A stretch of 64,000 nucleotides of DNA from Acidobacteriota bacterium (lineage in GTDB: Bacteria > Acidobacteriota > Terriglobia > Terriglobales > Acidobacteriaceae), in the NCBI GenBank assembly GCA_021846275.1, contig JAJZBZ010000001.1:833439-897438 (forward strand), given 5' to 3'. The notes beneath the pieces are model-generated. The model made no database searches and was not told where the DNA came from. It worked only from the letters and a program-made list of their open reading frames with translations. A program made the translations under genes and the position numbers. Shown here in pieces: positions 26,509-35,058 of the stretch. The stretch's first letter is position 1. Each line of letters opens with the position of its first letter.

Positions 26509-27735
26509 CTATTTGCTCTTTGCGATGGGAACTGTTCCGCCTGGGTTCTCCGGCGCGTGGGGATGGATGCTGAAATCCCAGACCTCGTCGCTGATGTCGG
26601 AGGGCGAAAGAATCTGCACCAGTGCGTATTCACCCGTCGGCAGAGGAGCGGATGGCGTGAGCCTCATCCACTGATTGCCGGGCAGGATGGCCGTCGTCAC
26701 GGGTCGCACATCTTCCGATTGCGTGACTTTACCCGACGCGCTGACGCGAACATTGCCGATGATGCGGACGGCGCGGCGCTGATCGACGCGGACGATGGCG
26801 AAACCGGCATTGGCCGAAGCCGCGCCGTGCGGATTGTTCTGCGCGGCAGGCGCGTTGCGTGTGGGCACGGTGACGGCGCTTTCCGGTGCCTGCGCATTGG
26901 CGGCGTGATCGTCGAGCGAGAGATAGAACTGCGGCTGCGCGTCGTGCAGATGGATGCTGGCGGCGGCACCGTCGATCTCGATCTGATCGCGCTGGCCTGC
27001 GAGGGGTGCAACGGCGCGGAGGAGCTTCGACTTTGGGCCGCTGTTCAGAGTGCCGTAGGCAGCGGTCATTTCCAGCAATTCCGGATGGTCGTTGAAGTGA
27101 TCGAGCACGAAGACGCCGTCGCGATCCGGCAGGCGCAGGCCGGGAACGACCTCTGGCATCTGCTGATTCAAAGCCGCACGCTGCGCGGCTTCCTCGCGAT
27201 CCAGGGCCTCTGCCTCTTGCATGCCAGATGGATTCTCGTTCGCGTTCCCATCAGCGCTGGAGGGAGCGATCTGATTTTGCTCCCACTGATGCGTTGCCTT
27301 CCAGTCGACGAGCGAAGTCGGCAACTCCTCCCAGTCTTCGCGGTCAACGGAGAAATAGCGCACGCGATCACCGACGATCTGGTAGCTGCGCACGATTTGA
27401 AAGCTGCCGTCGGTGAGAATGAGGCGACGGTTGACGAGTCGCGGCGACCCAGTCGGTTTCGTCGGAAGCACGGCGCGATCCTGCGCTAGCGCAGGGTTAG
27501 CAGGCTGCGTCTGAATGAGTACGCGCGGCGGCTGCGCGGGCTGCTCCTGTGGCGGAACGTCGGTGGGCGAGTTCGGCGCGTCGGGCGATGGCGGAGCCGA
27601 CTGCGCCAGCGCAGGCATTGGCAGCAGGAGTGACGAGCTAATGAGCAGGGTTGCGAGCCGCGTGACGAAACGCGCCAGGCAATCCGGAATATCCGCGAAA
27701 CGATCTGAAATTGGTGGCACAATACTTCTCTTCAT
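26509..27735 (-). CDS. secreted protein of unknown function, 408 aa
   Basis: The start at 27735 opens a signal peptide (hydrophobic FVTRLATLLISSSLLLPMPALAQS); 95 further in-frame codons upstream have no ribosome-binding site and look like noise. A Pro-rich linker follows. A conserved-looking strand pair (RRLILTDGSFQIVRSYQIVGDRVRYFSVDREDWEELP) comes next, then an acidic Gln/Glu-rich helix and a beta-rich C-terminal domain with YFSLDDHA and GEYALVQIL. I do not recognise a named family; similar proteins are frequent in Acidobacteriota, which is recollection rather than a search result. It is convergent with the NtrX-like gene, five bases away. Confidence 0.78.
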   Translation of the reverse strand: MKRSIVPPISDRFADIPDCLARFVTRLATLLISSSLLLPMPALAQSAPPSPDAPNSPTDVPPQEQPAQPPRVLIQTQPANPALAQDRAVLPTKPTGSPRLVNRRLILTDGSFQIVRSYQIVGDRVRYFSVDREDWEELPTSLVDWKATHQWEQNQIAPSSADGNANENPSGMQEAEALDREEAAQRAALNQQMPEVVPGLRLPDRDGVFVLDHFNDHPELLEMTAAYGTLNSGPKSKLLRAVAPLAGQRDQIEIDGAAASIHLHDAQPQFYLSLDDHAANAQAPESAVTVPTRNAPAAQNNPHGAASANAGFAIVRVDQRRAVRIIGNVRVSASGKVTQSEDVRPVTTAILPGNQWMRLTPSAPLPTGEYALVQILSPSDISDEVWDFSIHPHAPENPGGTVPIAKSK

Positions 27736-27955
27736 AGGTGATTGAGTCGCATGTCTGGTCGCAGTGTATGTCCGAGAAATGAAACCGAAGACGGGGTCGA
27801 AAGCGCTCATACAGGAATTTGACGAATGGGAAACCCTGTGGGATAGCCTCCGGACTCGACAAAAGAGACTCGGCAAACGTCGCAAGTATGTGTATGCTGA
27901 GTGAAAGAGACTTCCTGCGCGATCCGCAAGCACATGCCCATTCACAGAAATTGAA

Positions 27956-28273
27956 ATGATGAAGAGAACGAATTCCAGCCATGCCGCATCCCTTGCGGAG
28001 CATTCGCAAGCGCTTCGCATCTCGGCTTATGTCTGCATCGTTCTGCTTGCGTTTCTGATGTTTGTGCAGGCGGCGCATGTGCATCCGGCGGGCAGCAATC
28101 CGGATCAATGCCCGATCTGCATTGCGATGCACTCGGCGGCTCCGGTGCGGTCACACGCGGCAGTTCTGACCAGTACGTGGCACTCCGAACTGGTGATTCA
28201 GTATCGCGCGCGGACGCTCGCAACGGAGCTGCACTGCAAACTCTACAACCGCCCTCCGCCTTCGCTGGTCTAA
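27956..28273 (+). CDS. small membrane-anchored protein with CPIC motif upstream of TonB receptor
   Basis: The 105-residue protein has one N-terminal membrane helix (ISAYVCIVLLAFLMFVQ), then AAHVHPAGSNPDQCPICIAMHS, a CxxC pair flanked by three histidines, and a Pro-rich end. The composition resembles the DUF2946-type small proteins often found beside TonB-dependent or metal-efflux genes, where His/Cys could bind a metal. It precedes the TonB receptor on the same strand by 228 bp. A metal-handling role is inference from motif and neighbour. The start may be either of two adjacent ATGs. Confidence 0.7.
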   Translation: MMKRTNSSHAASLAEHSQALRISAYVCIVLLAFLMFVQAAHVHPAGSNPDQCPICIAMHSAAPVRSHAAVLTSTWHSELVIQYRARTLATELHCKLYNRPPPSLV

Positions 28274-28501
28274 CGCGAAGCTGAAGCGGATCAGAAGTTC
28301 CGGTTTTCGCAATCGGCCTTTTGTTGTAGTTCCATCCAGCCACATTTGCTGGATGTGACAGCGTACTCCGAACGAATTGCGATGCGATCCAATCCTCTTC
28401 ACTTCTGTGCGTGACTCCTGTGCGCTGCCGGGTTTCGGCGGCTTGACATGGACGAGTGTTTCTCATCACAGGCAGGAAGCTGTTCCTGCGAGGGTCTCTG
28501 A

Positions 28502-31366
28502 ATGAACTGTTCCCGTTTGACTCATCGGTTTGCGGTCTTTTTTTCTGTATTGAGCATCTTGTTCCTCTCTCAGGCTGCATTTCCGCAGTCGGCAGCCAAC
28601 TCCGGCACGATTGAAGGCACGGTGACCGACACCACCGGTGCGGTCATTCCCGGTGCACAGGTGACGGTGGAAAACCCCGTCAGCAGGCTTTCACGCAGCG
28701 CCGTCACCGACGCTACCGGCAAGTATCAGATTACGAATCTTCCCTTCAACCACTACCATCTGGTGATCAGCGCGCAGGGATTTGAATCCACCTCGCATGA
28801 CGTCGATCTGGCTTCCACGGTGAAAGTTCATTTGGCGGACAGTCTGAAGATCGGGGCCGGCGTGACTACCGTTGAAGTCACCGGAGAGGATCTGCTGGAA
28901 GACAGTCCCACATTCCACACGGATGTGGACCGCAAGCAGATCCAGAAACTTCCGCTGGAGAGCCAGTCCTCCGGCCTCAGCTCTCTGGTCACGCTGGCGT
29001 CACCGGGCATCGCGGCTGACTCCAACGGCCTCTTCCACGGCATGGGCGATCACGCTTCGAACTCTTTTTCGATTGATGGGCAGTCGGAGACCGATCAGGT
29101 GAGCAAGGTGTTTTCCAACCAGCTTCCGGTCAGCTCGGTAGCCTCCATCGAAGTGATTGACGGCGCGCCACCGGCAGAATATGGCGACAAAACCAGCGTC
29201 GTGATTGTGGCCACCACCCGATCTGGCCAGGGAATGACAACGCCGAGCGGCCAGGCTTACAGCTCTTACGGCAGCTTCGGTTCCAGCACTGGCGGCTTCG
29301 ATATTGGCTATGGCAAGCAGAACTGGGGAAACTTTCTTTCCACCGACCTGCTGAATACCGGACGCTTTCTGGATGGTCCGGAGTTTGGAGTCATACACAG
29401 CAAGGGCAATGAGCAGAATGTCTTTGATCGCCTTGATTACACGCTGAATGCGAAGGATTCTTTCCGCCTGAACCTGAACTATAGCCGTTCCTGGTTCCAG
29501 ACACCGAATGCATACGAAAACCTGGGTGTGCAAAACGATGTGCCGGGCACGGGTGACACTGCGAATCCTGTTCTGGAGAATGTCGGCAACACCGATCAGC
29601 GCTCCAAAATCGGCACCTTCAACATCAGTCCAAGTTATACGCACATTCTCAGCGATTACGCTGTGTTCAATTTTTCCGCATGGGTGCGCAAGGATTTGTA
29701 TAATTACTATCCCAGCAATAATGCTCTGGCTGACCTGGGGCCTGCCAATCTTCAGACTTCTTCGATCTCCCAGATTCGCACGCTGATGAATACCGCCGCG
29801 AAAGCCGACTACACGTACGCCCGGGGAATACAAAACATCGACATCGGCGTGGAGTATGGGCAGACATTCCTGCGTGAGAGCGACGCGCTCGGCATCGTCG
29901 ATAACATCTATAACTCGCCTTGCGCGGACGCGAGCGGCACGCCTGTGCCGGGTTACTCCAGTCCCAGCGATTGCGCAAACGCCGGTTTGATTCCGAATGG
30001 ATCGTATCGTTCGGTTCTTGCGCCCTACGATCTGACCCGTAGCGGCACAAGCTACTTCTACTTTGGTCATACGGATGTGAAAGAGCTGGCTCTGTGGGTG
30101 GAGGATCGCATTCACAAAGGCAACTGGAGCGCGGACCTGGGCCTGCGGGAGGATGTTTACAACGGTCTGACCGACGCCAACCAGACCGAACCGCGCCTGG
30201 GCACCTCGTATCAGATCAAGAAGACGAATAGCGTGCTGGGCATCTCGTATGCGCGCACGCTGGAGACGCCTTTCAACGAAAACCTCGTGCTTTCCAGCCA
30301 AGGCTGCCTCAATTCCGTGCTCAGTCCGTTGCTTTCCTGCCAGCCGGGTGTGTCCGGAAACATGCAGCCGGGATTTCGCAACGAGTTCCACGCAAATCTG
30401 CAGCAGGCGTTCAGCAAGTATCTGGTAATCAGCGGCGAATACGTCTGGAAGTACACGCACAATGCCTTTGACTTCAGCGTGCTCGGCAATACCCCGATCA
30501 CCTTCCCGATTGACTGGCACAACTCGAAGATCCCAGGCTTCGCGCTTCGCGCCGAGGTTCCCACGACGCATGGCTTCAACGCCTATGTGGTCATGTCCTC
30601 AGTAGCGGCGCGGTTTTTCCCGCCACAGGTTGCCGGTGCGGGAGCCACGAGCGGAGCCGCCGTGGGTTATCCCTTCCGCATCGATCACGACGAACGCTAC
30701 AACGAGACGACGCATCTGGAGTACACGGTTCCCGGCTCGGGATGGTTCCGAGGAACGTGGGCTGGCTTCAACTGGCGCTACGACTCCGGACTGGTAGCCG
30801 GCTCGTCGCCTTGCTATAACCTGCTGAGCAATGATCCGAACTCGGCCTGCGCAAACAGCTCATACGGGCCGGATGGCAATCCCGCTGAACTGAACGGCGC
30901 GCCTGCCGTATCGCTGGTCGACAATGGAATATCGTCCGCGACAAATCCTGTCACCGGTCTTCCGGTTGCGCTTCCGCTTACGGCCGATGAGGAGTATGAA
31001 TCCGGGCTGTCCTGCGAGGGAGATCGGGCAACGCCGACGCACCGGATCGGCACGCCGGTCACCGCTGACGGCACAACCTACTATGAGTGCCCAGCCAGCC
31101 AGCTGACTTCGAGTCTGCTCAGTATTCCAGCACCTGGGAAGGGCGATAACGATAAGGATCCGCCGCGCGTGGCTCCGCGCAGCCTCTTCGATGTTTCCTT
31201 TGGCAACGACAATCTCTTACACACGAAGCGTTACAAGCTGGGAACGACGTTTACCGCCATCAACATCACAAACAAATTCGCGCTTTATAACTTCCTGTCC
31301 ACCTTCAGCGGCACGCACTTTGTAACTCCGAGGGCGCTGACGGCCGAAATCTTCCTGCATTTTTAG
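28502..31366 (+). CDS. TonB-dependent receptor with carboxypeptidase-regulatory N-terminal domain
   Basis: The 954-residue outer-membrane protein has a signal peptide (FAVFFSVLSILFLSQAAFPQS). A carboxypeptidase-D regulatory-like beta-sandwich follows (residues about 36-115, GTIEGTVTDTTGAVIPGAQV, DATGKYQITNLPF), then a plug domain (SFSIDGQSETDQV, SIEVIDGAPPAEYGDKTSVV) and a long barrel ending in F after EIFLHF. This Oar-like layout is characteristic of Acidobacteriota. It imports an unknown substrate using TonB energy. The upstream CPIC/His protein hints at a metal complex. GC is lower here than in the housekeeping genes. No ligand-specific motif is visible. Confidence 0.92.
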   Translation: MNCSRLTHRFAVFFSVLSILFLSQAAFPQSAANSGTIEGTVTDTTGAVIPGAQVTVENPVSRLSRSAVTDATGKYQITNLPFNHYHLVISAQGFESTSHDVDLASTVKVHLADSLKIGAGVTTVEVTGEDLLEDSPTFHTDVDRKQIQKLPLESQSSGLSSLVTLASPGIAADSNGLFHGMGDHASNSFSIDGQSETDQVSKVFSNQLPVSSVASIEVIDGAPPAEYGDKTSVVIVATTRSGQGMTTPSGQAYSSYGSFGSSTGGFDIGYGKQNWGNFLSTDLLNTGRFLDGPEFGVIHSKGNEQNVFDRLDYTLNAKDSFRLNLNYSRSWFQTPNAYENLGVQNDVPGTGDTANPVLENVGNTDQRSKIGTFNISPSYTHILSDYAVFNFSAWVRKDLYNYYPSNNALADLGPANLQTSSISQIRTLMNTAAKADYTYARGIQNIDIGVEYGQTFLRESDALGIVDNIYNSPCADASGTPVPGYSSPSDCANAGLIPNGSYRSVLAPYDLTRSGTSYFYFGHTDVKELALWVEDRIHKGNWSADLGLREDVYNGLTDANQTEPRLGTSYQIKKTNSVLGISYARTLETPFNENLVLSSQGCLNSVLSPLLSCQPGVSGNMQPGFRNEFHANLQQAFSKYLVISGEYVWKYTHNAFDFSVLGNTPITFPIDWHNSKIPGFALRAEVPTTHGFNAYVVMSSVAARFFPPQVAGAGATSGAAVGYPFRIDHDERYNETTHLEYTVPGSGWFRGTWAGFNWRYDSGLVAGSSPCYNLLSNDPNSACANSSYGPDGNPAELNGAPAVSLVDNGISSATNPVTGLPVALPLTADEEYESGLSCEGDRATPTHRIGTPVTADGTTYYECPASQLTSSLLSIPAPGKGDNDKDPPRVAPRSLFDVSFGNDNLLHTKRYKLGTTFTAINITNKFALYNFLSTFSGTHFVTPRALTAEIFLHF

Positions 31367-31408
31367 AGAAGAATCACAGCTACTGTGCCCAGCGCAGTCT
31401 ATCCCGAT

Positions 31409-31434
31409 GCTGCCGTTCCTCGAAGAACGGCAGC
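31409..31434 (+). repeat. dispersed palindromic repeat, copy 2
   Basis: The 10-bp stem GCTGCCGTTC/GAACGGCAGC with a 6-nt loop shares stem, first loop bases and left flank with the inverted copy at 2963-2986. There is no T-run after it. Confidence 0.6.
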
Positions 31435-31605
31435 CCTGGCGATGGTGAGTACGAGCAAACCGGCTGTGATTCTGAGCGGACTGACGGCGGAAGTTGGATT
31501 TCATTTCTGAGTGTGCGAAAGACCACATGAAAGCTGAAGATTCTTAAGAGTGTGACAATAAATTCACGGAATTTCCTCGATAAAACATCCTTGTGGAGAT
31601 AACTT

Positions 31606-31643
31606 CCTCCGCGCATCTGGCGTCTACTTAGCATGCGCGGAGG
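31606..31643 (+). other. perfect 11-bp stem-loop upstream of the lyase gene
   Basis: CCTCCGCGCAT (31606-31616) pairs completely with ATGCGCGGAGG (31633-31643) around a 16-nt loop. There is no T-run, so it is not a simple terminator. It lies 101 bp before the lyase start and could be an operator or leader structure. Confidence 0.55.
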
Positions 31644-31744
31644 TTGTGCAGCGTGATTCGCAGTCGAGCTTCCGGCTAAGGAAAGATACGGCAAGGGCCG
31701 ACACTCTGAGTCGAATACATATTCAAATATCTGCGAGGAAATCA

Positions 31745-32626
31745 ATGATGACTGCTGCAGCCCGCCTGCGAAAGACGCTTGGACAGCGTGGATTGGTGAT
31801 TGCTCCTGGAGCGTTTGACTGCCTGTCGGCCAAGGCTGTGGAGATGGCGGGATTTTCCGCGCTCTACATGACTGGGATGGGCACATCGGCAAGTCGGCTG
31901 GGCCTGCCGGATTATGGGCTGGCGACGATGACGGAGATGGTGAACAACGCGCACGCTATCTCGGCTGCGGTTCACGTTCCGGTGATTGCCGACGCGGACA
32001 CGGGATATGGGAACGAACTGAACATGACGCGCACGATTCACGAGTATGAACGCGCTGGCGCGGCGGGCGTGCATATCGAAGATCAGGTATTCCCGAAAAA
32101 ATGCGGCCATCTCGGCGGCAAGCAGGTGATACCTCGTCGGGAATATATCAGCAAGATTGCAGCGGCGGTGAAGGCGCGGCGCGATCCGGAATTTGTCATC
32201 ATCGCGCGCACGGATTCCAACGCGGTACTGGGTTTTGAGGAAGCTGTGACACGCGCGAATGCGGCGCTCGATGTGGGCGCGGACCTTGCCCTGGTGGAGG
32301 CTCCTGAGGATTTTGAGCAGATGGCCAGCGTTCCGCAGCGCGTGCATGGCCCCTGCGTGCTGAACGTGCTGATCGGAGGCAAGAGTCCGCTGGCACCGCT
32401 GGCGCAGGTGGAAGAGATGGGATACAGGATGGCCCTGCTCTCCGATGCGATGATTGGAGCCGCCGTGTTTGCCTATGAAACGATGATGGAGCAGGTGCGA
32501 CGCACTGGAGAGACACTCCGTTTCCAGCGCAGATTCACGCCGCGTGAACTCTTTGAGCGTTTCGACAGCGAGCGGTGGGATGCTCTGCGACCAGAGGAAG
32601 AAAATGTGGAAGCGGTGGCGGGTTGA
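31745..32626 (+). CDS. isocitrate lyase/PEP mutase family enzyme (methylisocitrate- or dimethylmalate-lyase-like)
   Basis: The ATG at 31745 follows GAGGAAA and gives 293 residues. The fold is a phosphoenolpyruvate-mutase TIM barrel: APGAFDCLSAKAVE, the metal-binding DADTGYGN, the signature HIEDQVFPKKCGHLGGKQVI containing the catalytic KKCGH, and IARTDSNAVLGFEEA. The KKCGH loop is that of PrpB-type C-C lyases, not of phosphonate mutases. Possible substrates are 2-methylisocitrate, 2,3-dimethylmalate or oxaloacetate. No prpC or prpD lies nearby, so the pathway is open. Confidence 0.9.
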   Translation: MMTAAARLRKTLGQRGLVIAPGAFDCLSAKAVEMAGFSALYMTGMGTSASRLGLPDYGLATMTEMVNNAHAISAAVHVPVIADADTGYGNELNMTRTIHEYERAGAAGVHIEDQVFPKKCGHLGGKQVIPRREYISKIAAAVKARRDPEFVIIARTDSNAVLGFEEAVTRANAALDVGADLALVEAPEDFEQMASVPQRVHGPCVLNVLIGGKSPLAPLAQVEEMGYRMALLSDAMIGAAVFAYETMMEQVRRTGETLRFQRRFTPRELFERFDSERWDALRPEEENVEAVAG

Positions 32627-32649
32627 AGCGTCGATAGCGAGCGAAGACA

Positions 32650-32680
32650 AAGGCCCATGCGCATTGCGCGCATGGGCCTT
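32650..32680. terminator. bidirectional terminator between the lyase gene and secG
   Basis: A perfect 12-bp stem AAGGCCCATGCG/CGCATGGGCCTT encloses a 7-nt loop. The minus-strand reading continues TTTGTCTT, serving secG. The plus-strand gene ends 24 bp before it, so both convergent genes can use it. Confidence 0.82.
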
Positions 32681-32713
32681 GCCGTGTTGCGTTTGCCGCG
32701 TCGCGTGCCGCGG

Positions 32714-33019
32714 CTATTTGCCGCTTTGGGCAGGAGCCGAAGTCTTGATGCCGGAGAGCACGGAGTTGCCGGAGTTGGTGTTGCGCAGATAGAGGATGGT
32801 GAGCGAGATGGAGGTGACCATGAAGATGGCCGCCGCCCAACTCGTGAGCCGTGTGAGCAGGTTGGCGGCGGCGCGCGGGCCAAAGGCAGTCTGCGAACCC
32901 TGACCGCCGAAGGTTCCGGCGAGATCGGCGCTTTTGCCCTGCTGAAGAAGAACGACGCCAATCAGAAAGAAGCAGACGATCACATGAACAGCGATGACTG
33001 CGTAGAGAAGAAAGTGCAT
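32714..33019 (-). CDS. secG: preprotein translocase subunit SecG
   Basis: The 101-residue protein has two membrane helices (YAVIAVHVIVCFFLIGVVLLQ and LTSWAAAIFMVTSISLTILY) separated by the conserved loop QQGKSADLAGTFGGQGSQTAFGPR, the hallmark of SecG. It joins SecY and SecE in the inner-membrane translocon and aids SecA cycling. The C-terminal tail (SGIKTSAPAQSGK) is polar. The gene is preceded on the same strand by tRNA-Leu, an arrangement seen in many bacteria where secG is followed or flanked by tRNA-Leu. Confidence 0.95.
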   Translation of the reverse strand: MHFLLYAVIAVHVIVCFFLIGVVLLQQGKSADLAGTFGGQGSQTAFGPRAAANLLTRLTSWAAAIFMVTSISLTILYLRNTNSGNSVLSGIKTSAPAQSGK

Positions 33020-33068
33020 GCTGGTTTACCTTCTGGAATTGCGCGAGGAGTGCGCCCCGGAAAAATTT

Positions 33069-33153
33069 TGGTGCGGAAGGGGGGACTTGAACCCCCACGC
33101 CTTTCAGCGCAAGCACCTCAAGCTTGTGCGTCTGCCAATTTCGCCACTTCCGC
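33069..33153 (-). tRNA. tRNA-Leu (anticodon GAG), CCA encoded
   Basis: The minus strand shows acceptor stem GCGGAAG pairing with CTTCCGC, discriminator A and an encoded CCA. The D-arm is typical (GGCGAAATTGGCAGACGC). The anticodon stem CAAGC/GCTTG bears loop TTGAGGT (anticodon GAG), the long variable arm is of class II, and the T-loop is GTTCAAGTC. It reads CUC/CUU leucine codons. An A/T-rich stretch follows directly. Confidence 0.96.
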
Positions 33154-33214
33154 AGTGTTGTGACAATCATGAGTATACCAAAACTCATCCCTGTCGGTTT
33201 GCACGCACAGCGGG

Positions 33215-35032
33215 CTAAGGCCTCGGCCTGGCCGATGACGCCTGCATCTCCATGATCTTTTGATAGAGGCTGTTGCGGGTCTCCAGGCGAGCGATGGCGC
33301 GCGTGACGTAGCGGATGTGGAGGCTGACGCCACCGTCTGTTGGACGCAGATGGATTTCAGCCGTTGCATTCGCATGCTCGTGGGCGAGGGGACCGAAGGA
33401 GTGACGCCAGTCTTTTTCGGCCTTTTGAGCGTCGGCATCTGTGGCCTCGCGGACAAGCTTGTGAATGGCGTCGGCGGCGACCCATGTGGTTTCGGATTTA
33501 GGCAGGTTGATGGTCAGGTCGTCCCACATCCACTGTTCGGATGTGGAGAAGCAGGAGTACTGGCCGGTGATGGGAAAGCTGTTCAGCATGGTGACGCGGC
33601 GTCCGGTGGGGTGGGCATCGTCGGGCGAATCGCCCATCTCCAGCAACGTGGTGCGGAAGAGCCGAATTTCGATGACTTCGCCGGTGGTTCCGTTGATCTG
33701 GACGAGGTCGCCGATGCGAATGCCGCCTTTGCCGATGAGGACGAACCAGCCGACGAAAGCCAGAAGAAAATCCTGGAATGCGACGGTGATGCCGGCGGTG
33801 GCGAGGCCGATGATGGTCGTCAGGTGATCGGGAATGCCGAAGACCACGAGGAGAATAAGGAGCACGCCGAGAAGCTGAATGGAAACCTCGGCGATGGCGC
33901 GCAGCGTGTGAAGCCTGCGCTGGTCCATGGTGGATCGGCTGGTCCACTGGCGCACGAGCGTGTCGGCAATGAGCATGCAGATGAGGATGATGCACAGCCA
34001 GAGTGCGGATCGTGCGATGAGATGGAGCAGGATGCCGTGTTGCAGCTCAATCTGATTGCCCCACTGGCGGTAGGTGATAGCAAGCCGGTTCTCGGTCTGG
34101 ATGCGGTCGTTGAGGATGGTAAGCAGTTCGCGGTAGGATGCCCGCTCGCGGAGCGAGGCGAGCGCATCGACGGAATTGGCGGAGGTTGCGCCAAGACCGG
34201 CCAGCGCGGCGGCGTTTTCGCTGGCGGTGCTAGCGCTTTGCAACTGGTTCGCAAGCTGCTTGAGCGAGGCGGCATCCTGCGTGGCGCGTATGCGCGCCTG
34301 GCGGATGGCTTTGCGGCGGTTGCTCTGCATCAGCCATGTATCGATCTGGCTGGCAAGCGTGTGGTTTCTCTGGACAACAATAGCTGCCGGATCAAAGGGC
34401 TTCCGCGCCTGTTTGTCGTAGTCGACGAGGGTGGCTTCGCGCGCCTTCAACTGGCGCTCAATCTCAGCGCGCGGGTCGCCGGAGACGCGGGCCAGAGCGG
34501 CTTCTGTGTCGCTGAGAATATCGGTGTCCAGGCTGAGCTGCGCCTTCCAGATATTGAGGTTGCCGGGAACCTGAGCAGCGGCAGAATGGTCGGATGCCGC
34601 CGGATGACTGAGCGCATCGACGTGAGCCTGATCCTGCGCGACCAGTTGCTGAATCTGCTGGACCTTCTGGGCGAGCGCGAGAGCTGGTCCGGTCAACTGG
34701 CGCTGGTCCATGTCGGCCTGGCGCAGTGCGAAGCTGAAGGCGAGATCGACTTCATGATCGGCCAGACGCTCGGCGGTGCGCGCGAGGCGTTGCTCTTCCG
34801 CGGTGGCGGCAAGCGGAGCAAGCGCCTGCGCCGTGAGCCAGGGCGTCTGGTCCACTTGTACTGCGCTGGTTTTGCCGCTGGTGGACTGAATCGCTGACTG
34901 GTTGAGAAATGGAAGATGGGTCATCGTCTTGCGCGTGGTCCAGAGCAGGAAGACGCTGAGGGCGGCAAGAATGACCAGGAAAGCAAGAGTGGCGCTGCGT
35001 GAACGGGAAACGGGTGCAACGCGATGCGACAT
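33215..35032 (-). CDS. mechanosensitive ion channel, MscS family, with long extracytoplasmic N-terminal region
   Basis: The start at 35032 follows GGAGG at 8 nt. The 605-residue protein has an N-terminal membrane helix (TLAFLVILAALSVFLLW), then about 300 residues rich in Gln/Ala helices, probably periplasmic coiled-coil, and then further helices. The MscS pore region is QLLGVLLILLVVFGI, then GLATAGITVAFQDFLLAFVGWFV, with the beta domain signature IRIGDLVQINGTTGEVIEI and a C-terminal alpha/beta domain. The domain order is like the larger KefA/MscM-type relatives. It releases solutes on hypo-osmotic shock. It sits 26 bp downstream of the threonine dehydratase gene. Confidence 0.9.
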   Translation of the reverse strand: MSHRVAPVSRSRSATLAFLVILAALSVFLLWTTRKTMTHLPFLNQSAIQSTSGKTSAVQVDQTPWLTAQALAPLAATAEEQRLARTAERLADHEVDLAFSFALRQADMDQRQLTGPALALAQKVQQIQQLVAQDQAHVDALSHPAASDHSAAAQVPGNLNIWKAQLSLDTDILSDTEAALARVSGDPRAEIERQLKAREATLVDYDKQARKPFDPAAIVVQRNHTLASQIDTWLMQSNRRKAIRQARIRATQDAASLKQLANQLQSASTASENAAALAGLGATSANSVDALASLRERASYRELLTILNDRIQTENRLAITYRQWGNQIELQHGILLHLIARSALWLCIILICMLIADTLVRQWTSRSTMDQRRLHTLRAIAEVSIQLLGVLLILLVVFGIPDHLTTIIGLATAGITVAFQDFLLAFVGWFVLIGKGGIRIGDLVQINGTTGEVIEIRLFRTTLLEMGDSPDDAHPTGRRVTMLNSFPITGQYSCFSTSEQWMWDDLTINLPKSETTWVAADAIHKLVREATDADAQKAEKDWRHSFGPLAHEHANATAEIHLRPTDGGVSLHIRYVTRAIARLETRNSLYQKIMEMQASSARPRP

Positions 35033-35058
35033 GAAACGATCCTCCCAATGCAATGCGC

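Larger units (their letters stand above)
31367..31744. other. 378-bp intergenic region with two unrelated hairpins
   Basis: No gene is supported. The region holds the second copy of the dispersed palindrome (31409-31434) and a perfect 11-bp stem at 31606-31643. The last part before the lyase gene is AT-rich and contains its GAGGAAA ribosome-binding site. Confidence 0.6.

Noticed and set aside
28274..28501. Riboswitch (for example cobalamin) upstream of the TonB receptor
   Set aside because: Only a short CCAGC/GCTGG hairpin was seen; no conserved B12-box-like sequence was recognised.
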